Shown piece after piece: positions 21,317-32,180 of a DNA stretch of 64,000 nucleotides. Where the stretch lies: contig NW_026251393.1 of NCBI RefSeq assembly GCF_025118155.1, positions 1 through 64,000 on the forward strand. The letters are read 5' to 3'. The position numbers and the translations under genes were made by a program. Positions within the stretch are counted from its first letter, which is position 1. Every line of letters starts with the position of its first letter. Origin of the DNA: Cokeromyces recurvatus (taxonomy: Eukaryota > Mucoromycota > Mucoromycetes > Mucorales > Mucoraceae). The notes beneath the pieces are model-generated. The model searched no databases and was not told the origin of the DNA. It worked only from the letters and a program-made list of their open reading frames with translations.

Positions 21317-21632
21317 AATTCTACCTTGTCGCCTATCATGTATATAATAATTCCAACTCAGTCTACCATGTAGATAATATTTCTACATTGTTGCCTATCT
21401 TGTAAATAATAATTCTACTTTTTTCAAGCAACAAAACAGTTGATATCTTTTTCTCTCTCGATTGTCTTATTTTTTTTATACTTTTTAAACATGAACGTCA
21501 TTACTAGAGAACAAGCGATATGTATGTTTTTTTGTGAGGAATACAACGAAGATAATGTCAAAAAACTAACTAAAGAAGTTGACGATTTTGTCAATGGTGA
21601 AATCTGTTATACAGAAGATCCAACAAAACCGT
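21317..21632 (+). repeat. Left arm of long-TIR element
   Basis: Contains about four copies of the 22-nt CTACCWTGTAGATAATAWTTC-type unit (21317-21415), then the region mirrored at the right arm. Identity with the right arm is very high from about 21410 to 21632 and ends at the CCAACAAA codons of the gene. Confidence 0.7.
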
Positions 21633-22603
21633 TTATCCAAAGTAAAAGAACCATCAATCAAAACCCATTTTTATACCATAAGTATCAAACTCAGGAATCA
21701 GTAGCTAATATTAATATAATTGAAGAAAAAGAACAGCAACTTATTAGTGAGTAGCAAAACAAATTGTACATATCGGATAGTTTAACAAACGTTGATTTTT
21801 TCTTAGATAACCATGCAGGGCTTGTACAATTTCTCAATGCGGTTTTTCTATCTGTTGATCCACACAATAATGAGGTGTATGAAAATCTTTCATGTTCTAT
21901 GAATGATATTCTGTCTTATGTTTGGAAATACTCCTATTTACTTCAAGACAAAAACCCTATTGGCTTTGGAAAATGGTGTTCAGGGAAAGACATTGATTTA
22001 ATGCATGGCACTACCAAAAGAAAAAAAGGTGTTGATGGAAGAACCATCTTAGTTCGATCATTATACGTATTAAAGGAGAAGTATATAGGTAAAGTACATA
22101 AGTTACTTTTTTATTTGCATTCATTTAATCATACAATCTATAATAGCAAATGTTGTAAAGTTTATTGCCGAACAATTACCATTATACCAGCAGACCATTC
22201 AGTCTTTCAAGGAGGATGGATATAGTGTTATTGGTTACGTAAGAAAATCTAGAACAAAAGAAAGCGATGAAAGTCGTTTTAACTTGTTGAACATGATGTG
22301 CAAGAAATTAAGAATGCGCTCGGCTGTTGAAAAGATTTTTGTGTCATCGAAGATCAGTACAAATGATCCAATCATGGACAGGGATGTAGATGATGATAAT
22401 CAGCTATTGGAAAAACTTGATGCTGATGGTAATACTCAAGGTAAAAATGTTAATAGGTAATTTTTTATGCACACCACTAACATTAACGTTTTTCAGACAT
22501 GTTGAGACATGTCTCTTATAAAAAAACGTGTCTTGTAATGTTGACTTTTGCTGGACTCACAACAAATATAAATGATCTTGTAACTTTCTTAAAGTATACT
22601 TGA
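21491..22603 (+). CDS. Unknown element-encoded protein, possible recombinase (YVRKS motif)
   Basis: Four exons: 21491-21746, 21807-22088, 22147-22440 and 22497-22603, giving 312 aa. All three introns are GT-AG and 56-60 nt long, with GTGAGT and GTAAAG/GTAAAA donors, and every junction keeps frame. The N-terminal half is mixed alpha/beta (CMFFCEEYNEDNVKKLTKEV; VWKYSYLLQD). Residues 205-214 read YSVIGYVRKS, followed by a helical stretch (ESRFNLLNMMCKKL) and IFVSSKISTNDPIMDRD. The Y-x-R-K-S segment after a beta strand resembles the catalytic-serine motif of serine recombinases, but the other signature motifs are not evident, so this is weak. The C-terminus is CLVMLTFAGLTTNINDL. I recall similar hypothetical proteins in Mucorales. 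Confidence 0.65.
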
Positions 22604-22647
22604 AAAATATAATTCGATGAAAATAATTAACTAACAAGACTTAATAG

Positions 22648-22795
22648 CAACAATGATAACATACAGAAGATTGTTGTAGACAGCCTGCCCCACACTAATA
22701 AAATGACTATATTTGATAGGAAGGAATTACTAAATGACCCATTGAAAATTCAACAGTTCAGATGCAGATCTAACTTTGAGCAAAGATCGAAGTAA
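22648..22795 (+). other. Short coding-like fragment downstream of element gene
   Basis: A 49-codon open stretch reading NNDNIQKIVVDSLPHTNKMT and on to FEQRSK, stop TAA. It lacks its own ATG at the start and has no visible splice link to the gene ending at 22603. It may be the 3' remnant of a second gene of the element. Not identified. Confidence 0.3.
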
Positions 22796-22996
22796 ATTGT
22801 ATAGTAAATGTTCATTGTTAGTAAGCAAAATGATGTAGTCATTCTTATAGTCTAAAATAAAAATATCATTCAAGTTAGTTTCCCTAATAACAAGGAAAAG
22901 GCTTTAATTAATTGTTTTTACAAAAATGTTGGATTTTAGGCAATGGTAAGTCTAATCCAAATCAAAAAGATACATGTTCAAATTCTGCTGAAGCCT

Positions 22997-23242
22997 TCAT
23001 TTTTCCTTTAAGGATTCCGTGTACTGCTTTTTGTCCGTTATTATGGCAGGGTACTGATGATGCTTTGAACTAGCCTTCAAGGTTTCGAGGGAGCATATAA
23101 TTGGCTTTGTTGGATCTTCTATATAACAGATTTCACCATTGACAAAATCGTCAACTTCTTTAGTTAGTTTTTTGACATTATCTTCGTTGTATTCCTCACA
23201 AAAAAACATACATATCGCTTGTTCTCTAGTAATGACGTTCAT
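22997..23242 (-). pseudogene. Truncated inverted copy of the element gene's first exon
   Basis: From the ATG at 23242 the minus strand encodes the same first ~46 residues as the gene at 21491 (MNVITREQAICMFFCEE..., with a T-to-I change in ICYTEDP), then departs from it after DPTKP and ends after about 30 unrelated codons. It exists because the right inverted repeat includes the gene's promoter and start. It is unlikely to encode a functional protein, though a short product that shares the N-terminus could be expressed. Confidence 0.6.
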
Positions 23243-23483
23243 GTTTAAAAAGTATAAAAAAAATAAGACAATCGAGAGAGAAAAAGATATCAACTGTTTT
23301 GTTGCTTGAAAAAAGTAGAATTATTATTTACAGATAGAATTATTATCTACAAGGTAGGTGACAAGGTAGTTTGAGTTTGAATTATTATAGACAAGGTAGA
23401 AATATTATCGACATGGTAGAAATAATATCTACAAGGTAGAGTTATTATCGACATGGTAGACTGAGTTGGAATTATTATATACA
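23101..23483 (-). repeat. Right arm of long-TIR element
   Basis: Inverted copy of the left arm. The outer ~150 nt hold about seven units of the 22-nt repeat (TAGAATTATTATCTACAAGG and variants such as TATCGACATGG). Both arms end with the same block, GTAGACTGAGTTGGAATTAT. One more stray unit occurs near 23772. Confidence 0.7.
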
Positions 23484-23485
23484 GA

Positions 23486-23775
23486 GAATTTTATCTAAAT
23501 TTTCCTGAAACTTTCTTGATCCACTCCATCAAATAATATTAAAATTTCTAACATTTCATTAACATATCTTATTTGGTCGTTAACTAATTTTTTTCTGACT
23601 CACATCTTATCCCAGACTTCTTTACTAATACTGATAAATACCCCATCAATTTAAATTCATAAATAATATCATTGACTGTAGAACTATTGTTCGGTCTCGT
23701 TGACTTTTTTTTGTTTTTTTATTATTTTTATTTTATAATATTTTTTATTTTGATATTTTACAAAAAATATCACAC
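23486..23775 (+). repeat. Dispersed repeat R1, copy 3
   Basis: Colinear with copy 2 (9609-9890) from the CTTGATCCACTCCATC block to ATTTTACA. It starts where the long-TIR element ends. Confidence 0.6.
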
Positions 23776-24494
23776 AAGGTAGAGTTATTATTTTCATAGA
23801 TTTTTCGTATAGTGAATCCTATTCAACCCACAAAGAAAATTTATGACACAACAAATCAATTAAACAACATTAAATTTTCCATCCCAATGTCAACTGACAA
23901 ACGCCTCAAAAACTTAGAGGCCCAAAGCCAACAATTCGCAATACAACTCAAAACATTGAACAACTCCTATCAACACCAACAAAAAGAGTCTGACGTCCTA
24001 TTGGTTCATCTTCTTAATAACAGTAAATAGAGGTAAAAGGAAAAAAAATGATGACTTCGATAAAGAAAAAAAAATGCACCAAACTAAGTAGTCGACAAAT
24101 TTTAAAAAGCATAACGGCAAATTTTTAAAAAAGATGCACGAAACAACCGTCTTTTCTAGACAGACTGTAGCCTCTGAAGCGAATTTTGGTAATTGACGAA
24201 AACAAACTTTGAAAATCACAACTACGAAAATTGGATTGTTGCAAAAGCGAAAATTGAGCTTGTGTGAAAACGAAAAAAGATACAGTACAAAACGAATTCT
24301 GTTTTTAGGTTTACGAAAATTGGGGGTGTAGGCACTGTTAATGCATTTGATCATACAATAAAAAAAATGTTATGTTATCACATGTAACTATTCGTTTTTT
24401 TCTCACTACACACATATGCTTTGGGCGTTAATTATATAAATATATCATAATTATTAGTATTTGCATAGTCTCTTTCTTTTCTTTCTCTTAAATA
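23776..24494. other. Intergenic with a short Gln-rich frame
   Basis: An open frame at about 23812-24030 (first ATG 23887, 48 codons, coiled-coil-like LEAQSQQFAIQLKTLNN) looks coding in composition, but has no recognisable family or splice partners. The rest is AT-rich. Probably debris of the adjacent repeats. Confidence 0.3.
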
Positions 24495-25179
24495 ATGACA
24501 ATACAATCAAATGACACTTCAGAAAAACTAGCAGCAATTGCAAAGAAAAAAGTATAAATAATGTTTATCGACAGTAAGACCTTAAATATGTATTTTATTC
24601 TAGTTACATAAATATCAAAAAAAAATAAGTAATTACAACAACAACAACAACAATGATACCTTATTAGCAATAGTAGAACAAGAAAATATAAGATTAAAAG
24701 AAAAGTTATTTAAACTTGAAGAATATATTGAAATATTAGAACACAAACTTCAAATGGAAAATAAAAGCAAACAAGAATTAAGGGAATTTATTGAACATGA
24801 TGTATTGGGAATAAAAGATGATTCTTTAGTTATGTTTAATAAACAAGCATTAGGTATATAGCAGTATTTATTAATTGTCTATTTTACTTACCTCGACTAT
24901 AGATGACTACGAGAAAGAAAAAGTGTATGTTTAGTATACTTTCAAAGGAAAAAAAAAAGACACTATATAGTATATAAATATATAGGCTTATTTCATGTAT
25001 AGAGAGATATTTACAGAAATCAAGTTTAAATTACATGATTTAAGAGAAAGATATAAAGGTGATTCTTTTGAAGGTATATTTTTTTTTTTACATAAACAAA
25101 TTGTAGAAATATAAATATGAATCATAATTTCTACGTAGAATTATGTTGTGGATGTATTGGTAAATTGCTGGAAGTTTGA
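24495..25179 (+). CDS. Small coiled-coil protein of unknown function
   Basis: Five exons: 24495-24551, 24604-24853, 24903-24924, 25003-25073 and 25139-25179, giving 146 aa. The lengths sum to a multiple of three and all introns are GT-AG. It has a short Lys-rich start, an Asn run (about residue 28-34), then a long coiled coil (LLAIVEQENIRLKEKLFKLE..., about 37-75). A second charged helix follows (EIFTEIKFKLHDLRERYKG), with an end containing CCGC. A 22-nt microexon (DYEKEKV) rests on the frame it restores. The product may be a subunit of a larger assembly. I recognise no domain family. It is isolated between repeat blocks. Confidence 0.6.
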
Positions 25180-26029
25180 TATCAGAAAAGTTTATATGGG
25201 TACTACTTTAGAGAATATGTATTCTATTTATAATTTTATTATATCTATTCCCTTGGAAGTATTATTATTAGGCCTTCAATATTTAAGCAGGTTATCTTTA
25301 GTGGTTTGCACATTATACATGTATTTTGCATAAATTTTTCATATTTTAAATCATTGCTTTTTTTATGTATGTTTTATGCATTGTTGGTTGAGCACTCTAG
25401 TGTGATACACAGAAGAAACAAAACTATACTGTTTTCATTTATTGTGTCTAGATTTGGTTTTTAATATATGTAGCTTTCAAAGATAAACTATTGTTTTACA
25501 TGAAAAAAAAAAAAAAAAAAAAGTTATTCTCACTTGTGCCTGCGTCTCACAGACATTATATCAAATATCATATCGTATATAACATCTTGTAAATAATATA
25601 AAACTTGATGACATCCAATCGTCTAGATGTATCAATTAGAAGACATCGTATCATTTCTACATATTTATTTTTATAACCTTGACAAAGGATTCAAGTCGCC
25701 TTTGATCCAATAAAATAAAAATGTAAAAAATATCAGGAACATATACTCGGATCAAACAATACATTTTTGTATTTATAACTTAATCAGATCATTATGACAC
25801 CCAATAGACAATCCATAGATCAATCTCTTGAATCAACACAATGTATATTTGAATACTAACACTGTTTCATGACCTATCCTTTTTATACAAAATATTCTTT
25901 ATCTTTATTATTATTCTTTATACTGAATAAACAGTCTAAAATTATACTTCTTTTCGTTTCATTTCTTTCTTTCTTTTTTATCTTTTATACTATTACAATC
26001 TATACCATTACAGTTTCAACAAATGTATT
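25180..26029. other. Non-coding stretch with A run and short R1-like match
   Basis: No gene seen. An A run (about 25503-25521) is followed by TTATTCTCACTTGTGCCTGC, which resembles the start of R1 copy 1 (TTATTCTTACTTGTACCTGT near 776), so a small repeat fragment is likely here. Confidence 0.35.
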
Positions 26030-26430
26030 ACTACCAAACAGCCGCTTTTCTCATACAGCCTTGCATGTGATACACTCTGTAATTTTGATGTGAATACGAA
26101 GATTCTCTCAGACACTTTTTAGTTGACTGTCCTCTTAAAAATGAAATATGGTAACGGGTCTTGAACTCTTATTACCTTCATTTGTTCTTCCCTACCGATC
26201 TTCTGCTCTGCGACATTTAAATTGCCCTTCTTCTATATGCAGTTGTCCCCGTTTTCTCATCATTTTATCCTTGACCTTTTGGAAAATCTGGGATTCATAT
26301 TGGCAGCTTAGTGTTTCTTCGAGCCCGTCTGCCTTATCTAATGTAGAGAAGTTAGTTATATCTATCATAGCCAATGTTAAGACAATTATTTGCCCGTTCC
26401 CTCTATTGGAATTTACAACCGACTAGTTCG
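26030..26430 (+). pseudogene. Relic of a non-LTR retrotransposon 3' end
   Basis: One plus-strand frame reads CEYEDSLRHFLVDCPLKNEI then W, stop and further recognisable codons. C...H-F-L-V-D-C-P is the C-terminal Cys/His zinc-knuckle signature found after the reverse transcriptase of many LINEs (usual form E-T-x-x-H-x-L-x-x-C). Several stops follow (TAA after EIW, TAA, TGA). Most of the element is absent, as expected of a 5'-truncated LINE copy. No poly(A) tail or target duplication was found. Confidence 0.45.
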
Positions 26431-26719
26431 ATATTCAGCCCTTTCTTTCGTTTCTACTACTTCTATTATATTTCATTTTAATTTTATATCTCTACTTTTG
26501 TTTACTATACTTTATTTTAATCTGTTCTGTCTAATTCAACATCAACTACATTTTCTCTGAACTTCTGTTTCATCCAGTCCCACCACCCCGCGATGTGTGA
26601 TTCAGTATAAATTTTCCAAAAAAAAAAATAGCATGTTCAGTCAAGATTGTGCACCTGAAAACATTTTTTTTTCCTAAGAAAAAAGGTATTCCATAATTTT
26701 AAAAAAGCAAAGAAACACA

Positions 26720-28150
26720 AGCGCAGATCGTCAGCGACGAGAAGACTATCAGTTGGAAAGACACTGAAGAAGTCGCCATCAAAAGTACTGATAGTGAAAG
26801 CATTTCAAAAAAGTTTCAATGCGAAATGTCCTTCAAATCTGTTACGACGCGTCGGCAACACATTTTAATTTTTATACGCCTCTGGCCACCATTGAAAACT
26901 ACGGAGGTAATTTAATACTTGTAAAAAGATTTTACTTAAAGTTAAACTAACGTAAAAATAAAATAACAGTCTCAATTACTGTAGAAGCGAATGAAAATGC
27001 TGAATTCATCTGTCCCATGTACTGCAGTAATCTTAAAGGATGTAAAAGCGTATGAGTCATGTGACACGTCAACACCCTACATTACCAAAAGCCCCAAAAA
27101 CTCACAAACAAGTACAACATTGAGCATTTTTCTTTTGATGAAGACTGCTCAAGCGTACTGCAAGGTAGCAATGAGAATAAAAAGCAGAAGTATGGAGGTT
27201 TGGCGAAATACCATGATTTCGTACTAGCAAAACTTTTAATTAAACATCCAGCTAACAACATGGCTGGCAACATTATGTATCTGCCCCTCTTTATTAACAG
27301 CCCATCCAGAAACACTCTTAACAACTTCATTACTTCAAATTTTGAAGCACGGCTTGTTTTCAGCAGTGCTTATTCTTGTAATAATACAGCTACTATTGCA
27401 GCACGTAATAATACAAGTAATAATCTAGCAAGCTTCCACAGCTAGGTTTAGAGTGGTCGCTATTCCAAAGTACTTGGCGTTATTGGACCATTTGTAGAGT
27501 TAAACAAAGATTCGGAGGAAGCCCTCAACTATGATTTTCCTATCGAAAACATATACTTCCATTGACTCCAGATTTATTTGCTGGAGGTGTCATTCAGGCA
27601 GAAAAATTCACGCTATTGATAACCTCTTGTGAGTTATATGCTCGGGATGCAAACATCGATGAGCATTTGGAGTCAAATAGAAGCACCTTTTCTAACATAT
27701 TCAAAGCAGAATCTAGAAGGTACAAAGGTTTTACTATCGAAGTTACCCTACCATCTGATAAAGGGGTGAATTATCAATAAACTTCAATTTAGGACTACAC
27801 AATTTAATTTGTTAGTAACAGGAAGTCTAATCTTATACCTACATCTTCCAAATACCACTTTTGTTGGGCCAGGTTGTAATAAGTTTCTCGTAAATGAAAA
27901 GATAAGGGAATGTTCATTATTGTTTTCGGAGAGGAGTATGCAAAGATTCATGATGGAATTTGCCAACACCTCAAACGTAATCCGAAAATCACCAAAGGAT
28001 CGAAGATATGCGTCAGCTTACTACGCTGCTACAACACCCCTTCACGTATCTAAACTATCGATCACACCTTCTAAAGGGTCGATTATTACACCCAGCGACA
28101 ATATTTACCTTCTTGAAACACCCAACAAAAGGCTATTGTATGTCAATTAG
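26720..28150 (+). pseudogene. Decayed multi-exon ORF with zinc-finger-like segments
   Basis: Several coding-like stretches follow one another on the plus strand. The first is about 26725-26905 (SFKSVTTRRQHI, preceded by FQCEM) and ends at a possible GTAATT donor. A second begins about 26972 (ENAEFICPMYCSNLKGC) and has two in-frame TGAs near 27050-27065. A third, about 27080-27445, is open (KYGGLAKYHDFVLAKLLIKH). Later pieces at 27562-27780 and 27809-28150 are in shifted frames. The C-x-x-x-C and H spacing hints at C2H2 fingers, as in some transposon-encoded proteins. Family unknown. Stops and shifts argue against function. Confidence 0.35.
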
Positions 28151-28904
28151 CAACCACAGTCGTCTGTTGTCCGAATTTTTTACGATATGCTGCGAGTGTT
28201 TTTTATTTTGTAACTTACTTATTATTGCTGATAGAATAATATCTTTAAAAATAAAGCTTGAAAATAAAGCAAATTAGCAATCAAGCACTGGTGTTTGGGC
28301 ACTAGTAAATGATTTAACTAGATATATATACAGACATGTATTTAAAATGAAAGCAATTGCAATATATTGACTTTTGTAAACAAAGTGAAGAAATTGTCTA
28401 CAATTGCTCAAACTATAAGCAGTCATCTCAGTACTACAAACAAAAAAATTGTAGCCAACCTTGAGATTAAACTGTGCCGAATCCTTTGGTTCAGCTAACC
28501 TTTAAAAAAAAAATCGAATCAATTAAATATTATCTTTAACAGGCTTGTATAATATTTTTATTTTTATTATGGTGCTGCACTATTTTTCCTGTATTTATTT
28601 TGTATGTCTTTTAAACATTTAAACAGTTTGATCATTTTTTTTAAATAGTTTGCTCAAATGGACGGCCCATTTTTTTTTATGTAATTGACAATTAGTTTTG
28701 GCTTAGCACTATTTAATTTTGACTACGTAGCAGTAGCATACATTTATTTCTCACAATGATCATTCTCACTGTGTCTGATTTTACTATATCTGCAGCCGCT
28801 AATTTCAGACGTAAACTACGTTTCGATGCCATTCCTCTTTTTTCTAAAATCAATAAGAGAAATGTTCATATAAAGTCAATAAATAATATTTAGAAGGGTT
28901 GTTT
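28151..28904. other. Intergenic, no gene seen
   Basis: AT-rich DNA between two relics. No ORF of interest, structured RNA or repeat was recognised. Confidence 0.4.
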
Positions 28905-30240
28905 ATTATAGTATTTAATTATCTGGTGTTTAGAATGCCCAATTGTTATCTGTAAGTTGCTAACACGAACTTGACTACAAGTATCGCCTATTCTATCTGC
29001 TACATTTTCATTTTTCAAAAGCTTTTCTCTTTTTTTTTCAACTTGTGCTTTACGAGATATCAAAATTGTTCAATTGTATTTAATTCAGGAGAATAAGTCG
29101 TAAAGATATATTCTCTTATAGCCTCTGCTTTCGATTTTTTTCTTCATTAGCAGTGACTTGGGAATTGAGGCGCTATCCATCACAAGAAAATGTCCAAGAA
29201 GTTCATCGATATATTTAATGTAATGAGCGGCTGTAGTTCCTTTTGGAGAGGGTGCTTCTTGTTTGTTTCTTGTCCTATTCCATTCTATCTATTAGTCTTC
29301 TTCTTTTCTTTAATTGATTTTTGAGTCTTTGAAGTCTTTTCTTTGGTTTTATCAGCTTTAGTCGGTGGTCTCTTTATTACAACATGAAGAACAGTGGAAG
29401 CTGAAGTTGCACCTACGATGGCATGAGATACAGAGTGAGTTTCAGGAGTTTTCACAATTGCACGTCCCCCCCTTTTTCTAACCCTACATAGTTGTATTTC
29501 ATATCAATATGAAAAACCAGCTTCGTTAATGAAGATGTATCTTTGCAGGTAATCGATATTCATATCTTTGTGATCCAAAAACCAATGGTATCTTGTATCT
29601 AAATTGTCTGCATTGTCACCTGCTTTTGGTTCAAAAGTTGCGTATTTCACTGTCAAATTTAAAGTGGTTTTCATGTGGTGATGTAGCTGCGTCTTTGATA
29701 TTTTCAAGTTATCAAATCTTTCTGTAAGGCTTTCCAAAACATCATTAACTGTTGTTTGAGGATTATCTTTAACCATTTTTTTAACGAAGTCTTGAGTTTT
29801 TTTTCATACATACACTAGTTCTACCTCTAGTTTTTTTTTATTATTATTTTCTTAAAAGGCGTATCGCCAGTTTCAACATAACTCTTTCACTACTCTTAGG
29901 CAATTCACTCATTTATACCAAGTTCATGTGCAACTTGAGCAGTCCTCTTACTATTTTCAGGTAGAAGAGTTATCTTATCGATAAAGTTTATGATTTGTAC
30001 ATGTCCGTAATCATTGTACATAGTTACAGTTGTAATATTCTCTTTTTTTTAAACTTTTCGGACTTTTTCAGCTACTTTTATTTCTTTTGCTGGTGGCTGT
30101 TTTTCTAAATACTTCTTTCTACTCATTACTGTTTCCAAAATAATATCTGAACCTGAAATTTCAGCTTGCTCAATCTCCATAGGATCAAAAGCTTTTTTTT
30201 TTTTCCTGTTCATCATATATATTATTTTAGCCATTCTCAA
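28905..30240 (-). pseudogene. DDE transposase relic (IS630/Tc1-related)
   Basis: Minus-strand pieces in order: 30240-30049 (basic N-terminus), then a region with many stops, then 29776-29504 (DVLESLTERFDNLKISKTQL to YIFINEAGFSY). Then come KRGGRAIVKTPETHSVSHAI (about 29478-29420), GHFLVMDSASIP (about 29200) and SPELNTIEQF followed by TGA where Trp is expected (about 29090), ending near 28905. The catalytic order D-D-E is visible, but the first Asp is Asn (FINEAGF for the usual FxDEAGF). At least five stops or shifts. No terminal repeats found. Confidence 0.65.
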
Positions 30241-30731
30241 AATAAAACGCGCTTTGCATGTTAATTACTCTCAATCGTATGAATTGAAAAAAAAAAAATC
30301 TCAAACTGGGATTACAAAGTACTAGTAGGTCGACAAATTAGGGACAATTTAAGCTAGCAAAAATCGACAAAACAAAAAAAAAAATCCGCCAATCATTTTC
30401 AGATTAACTGTACCACATGCAAATGTTTGGAAATATCAGTGTAATACATGTACGGCGATTAGTAAACTATATTCAGATTAAGCTATGTACTCACTTCCAA
30501 TAAAATATAACAACTTTTTATTTTTATTTATTTTTATTTATTTTTTTATTTATTTATTTTTTTTGTCATGTTAAACAATGATAAAGATGTAACCAGCATA
30601 CACGATTACTCCTTTTATCATAACATTTTCCTGTTTATAAGGAGTTAAAGCTATTTAACAAATGTTTTACTTTTAATTTCTTTTTCTTCCTCTTCTTCCT
30701 GTATTTTGACCTGACTAGTTATTATTTAAAA

Positions 30732-31981
30732 ATGGGTAAAAAAAAAGGACACAAAAAAAGATACAATACTTCGCGTAGAAATAATCAAAAGAGAACAAAA
30801 GTAACAACAAATGAAGTAATGACAGGAAATCCAACTATCCTTAATGACAGATCAGAAGATAAGAAAGAGCCTTTAAGCCAACAAAGGATACAATTAGATA
30901 CTGAAGATAAACCTAATCTAGATCATGAAGTAGACATTACAACTCATGATATAGAAACTGAGACGATGAATAATGAAGATACTAATAACAACAAAGAAGG
31001 AAGTGATATTGTTGAAGAACTAGATGGTAAAGAGAAATTATCTAAAGAAGTTAAAGTATTTACAGACGATCATTTAAATGAACTGTCATCTAATACTGAT
31101 GGAGAAGCTATTACAGATCATGCATCCAATGATATACAAAAAGAAAGCTCTATCATAGTGAGTGTTTCAACTAATGTCAGTACAGAAGAAAATGAAGTGA
31201 TTGTTCAGGAATTAGATGTAAACATGACTCAAACAGAAGAGCTTCATGATGATAGTAATGTTGCATTATTAGAAAGGTTAACAGTAAAAGAAGAGGAGCA
31301 GGTAGTAACTGTTAATGATGTAAGGTTAACAGTAAATCAAAATGATATTATCCAAGAAGACAATTCATGTCATGATAACCAAATAATATCAAAAATGATT
31401 ACTCCTGAAATTGAAACAACAACCATAACATCTACTCCCCTCATAGATAATTCTCCTAGCACTCATATAGTTCCATCTCAGCAAATTATAGAAGACAAAA
31501 TTGATCCAGCTCCTTCCCCTGTTGAATATCATGAAGGAACAATTAGTGTGGAAGAAGATGGCAGTCATAGTAGACCTCGGTCATCACATCAAAGTATATC
31601 CTTAACAGAAACAATTACTGTAACAACTGTTAATAGTGATTATGAAGAAGAAAAAAATAAAGATATCACTGATTCCTCCAATCTACGAAAGAGTAAAAAT
31701 GTCAGTTTGTCGACAAAAGCCAAAGAAAAGAATATTACAAAGAAAAAATCACAATTATTGTTTAATCTATTTAAACGAGCTAGTCTGAGTGCTGATAAGG
31801 TACATTAAAATAATACTTATTTGATACAGCAGCATTTATTAATATATTAAAATAGACTACTGCTGCTCCTATGCCTGAATTATCTCAAGAAAAGAAGTTA
31901 ACAGTAGCCGAAAAAATGAAGAAATTAAATAAGCGTAAATCCTGGATGTTTTGGAAATCCTCTTCTCAACAAAAACAATAA
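30732..31981 (+). CDS. Acidic, low-complexity protein with basic ends
   Basis: Two exons (30732-31799, 31856-31981), 397 aa. It starts with a basic block, MGKKKGHKKRYNTSRRNNQK, which could direct it to the nucleus. A long Glu/Asp/Thr/Ser-rich middle, predicted disordered, follows, and the end is basic with several short helices (KKKSQLLFNLFKRASLSADK, then AEKMKKLNKRKSWMFWKSS). The second exon extends the same theme, and the 56-nt GT-AG intron keeps frame. No enzyme or structural domain is recognised. It is a single host gene by context: a normal promoter region, no repeats, and CRD1 downstream. Confidence 0.65.
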
Positions 31982-32180
31982 TAGAAAATCATATACTTTT
32001 TTTTTTCACTTTAATGAACAATTTGATAATAATGTAATAAAATAAAAAAATAAAAAATAAAGCTTTTTTTTTTATTCTATTTTTTTTAATAGGCGACAAC
32101 GACGCCAGTAATTAAACAATGCAAGGGCGTGGTGGCGATCATGTACATAAATATTTCTACTCTTTTTATCCTTTATTTTT

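Larger units (their letters stand above)
21311..23485 (+). mobile_element. Element with long terminal inverted repeats and a spliced gene
   Basis: About 2.2 kb bounded by LTR-2 copy C on the left and R1 copy 3 on the right. Outer parts of both arms are arrays of a unit of about 22 nt (GGTAGAATTATTATCTACAA and variants). The inner parts, about 21420-21632 and 23101-23315, are near-identical inverted copies that include the promoter and first ~50 codons of the internal gene. The inner gene (21491-22603) is intact. The layout is that of a DNA transposon or other recombinase-driven element, but I cannot match it to a named superfamily. Confidence 0.6.

Noticed and set aside
23812..24030. Gln/Asn-rich 72-codon ORF
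   Set aside because: Its apparent start is GTG; the first ATG leaves 48 codons, with no splice partners or recognisable family. Kept only as a note in the region entry.
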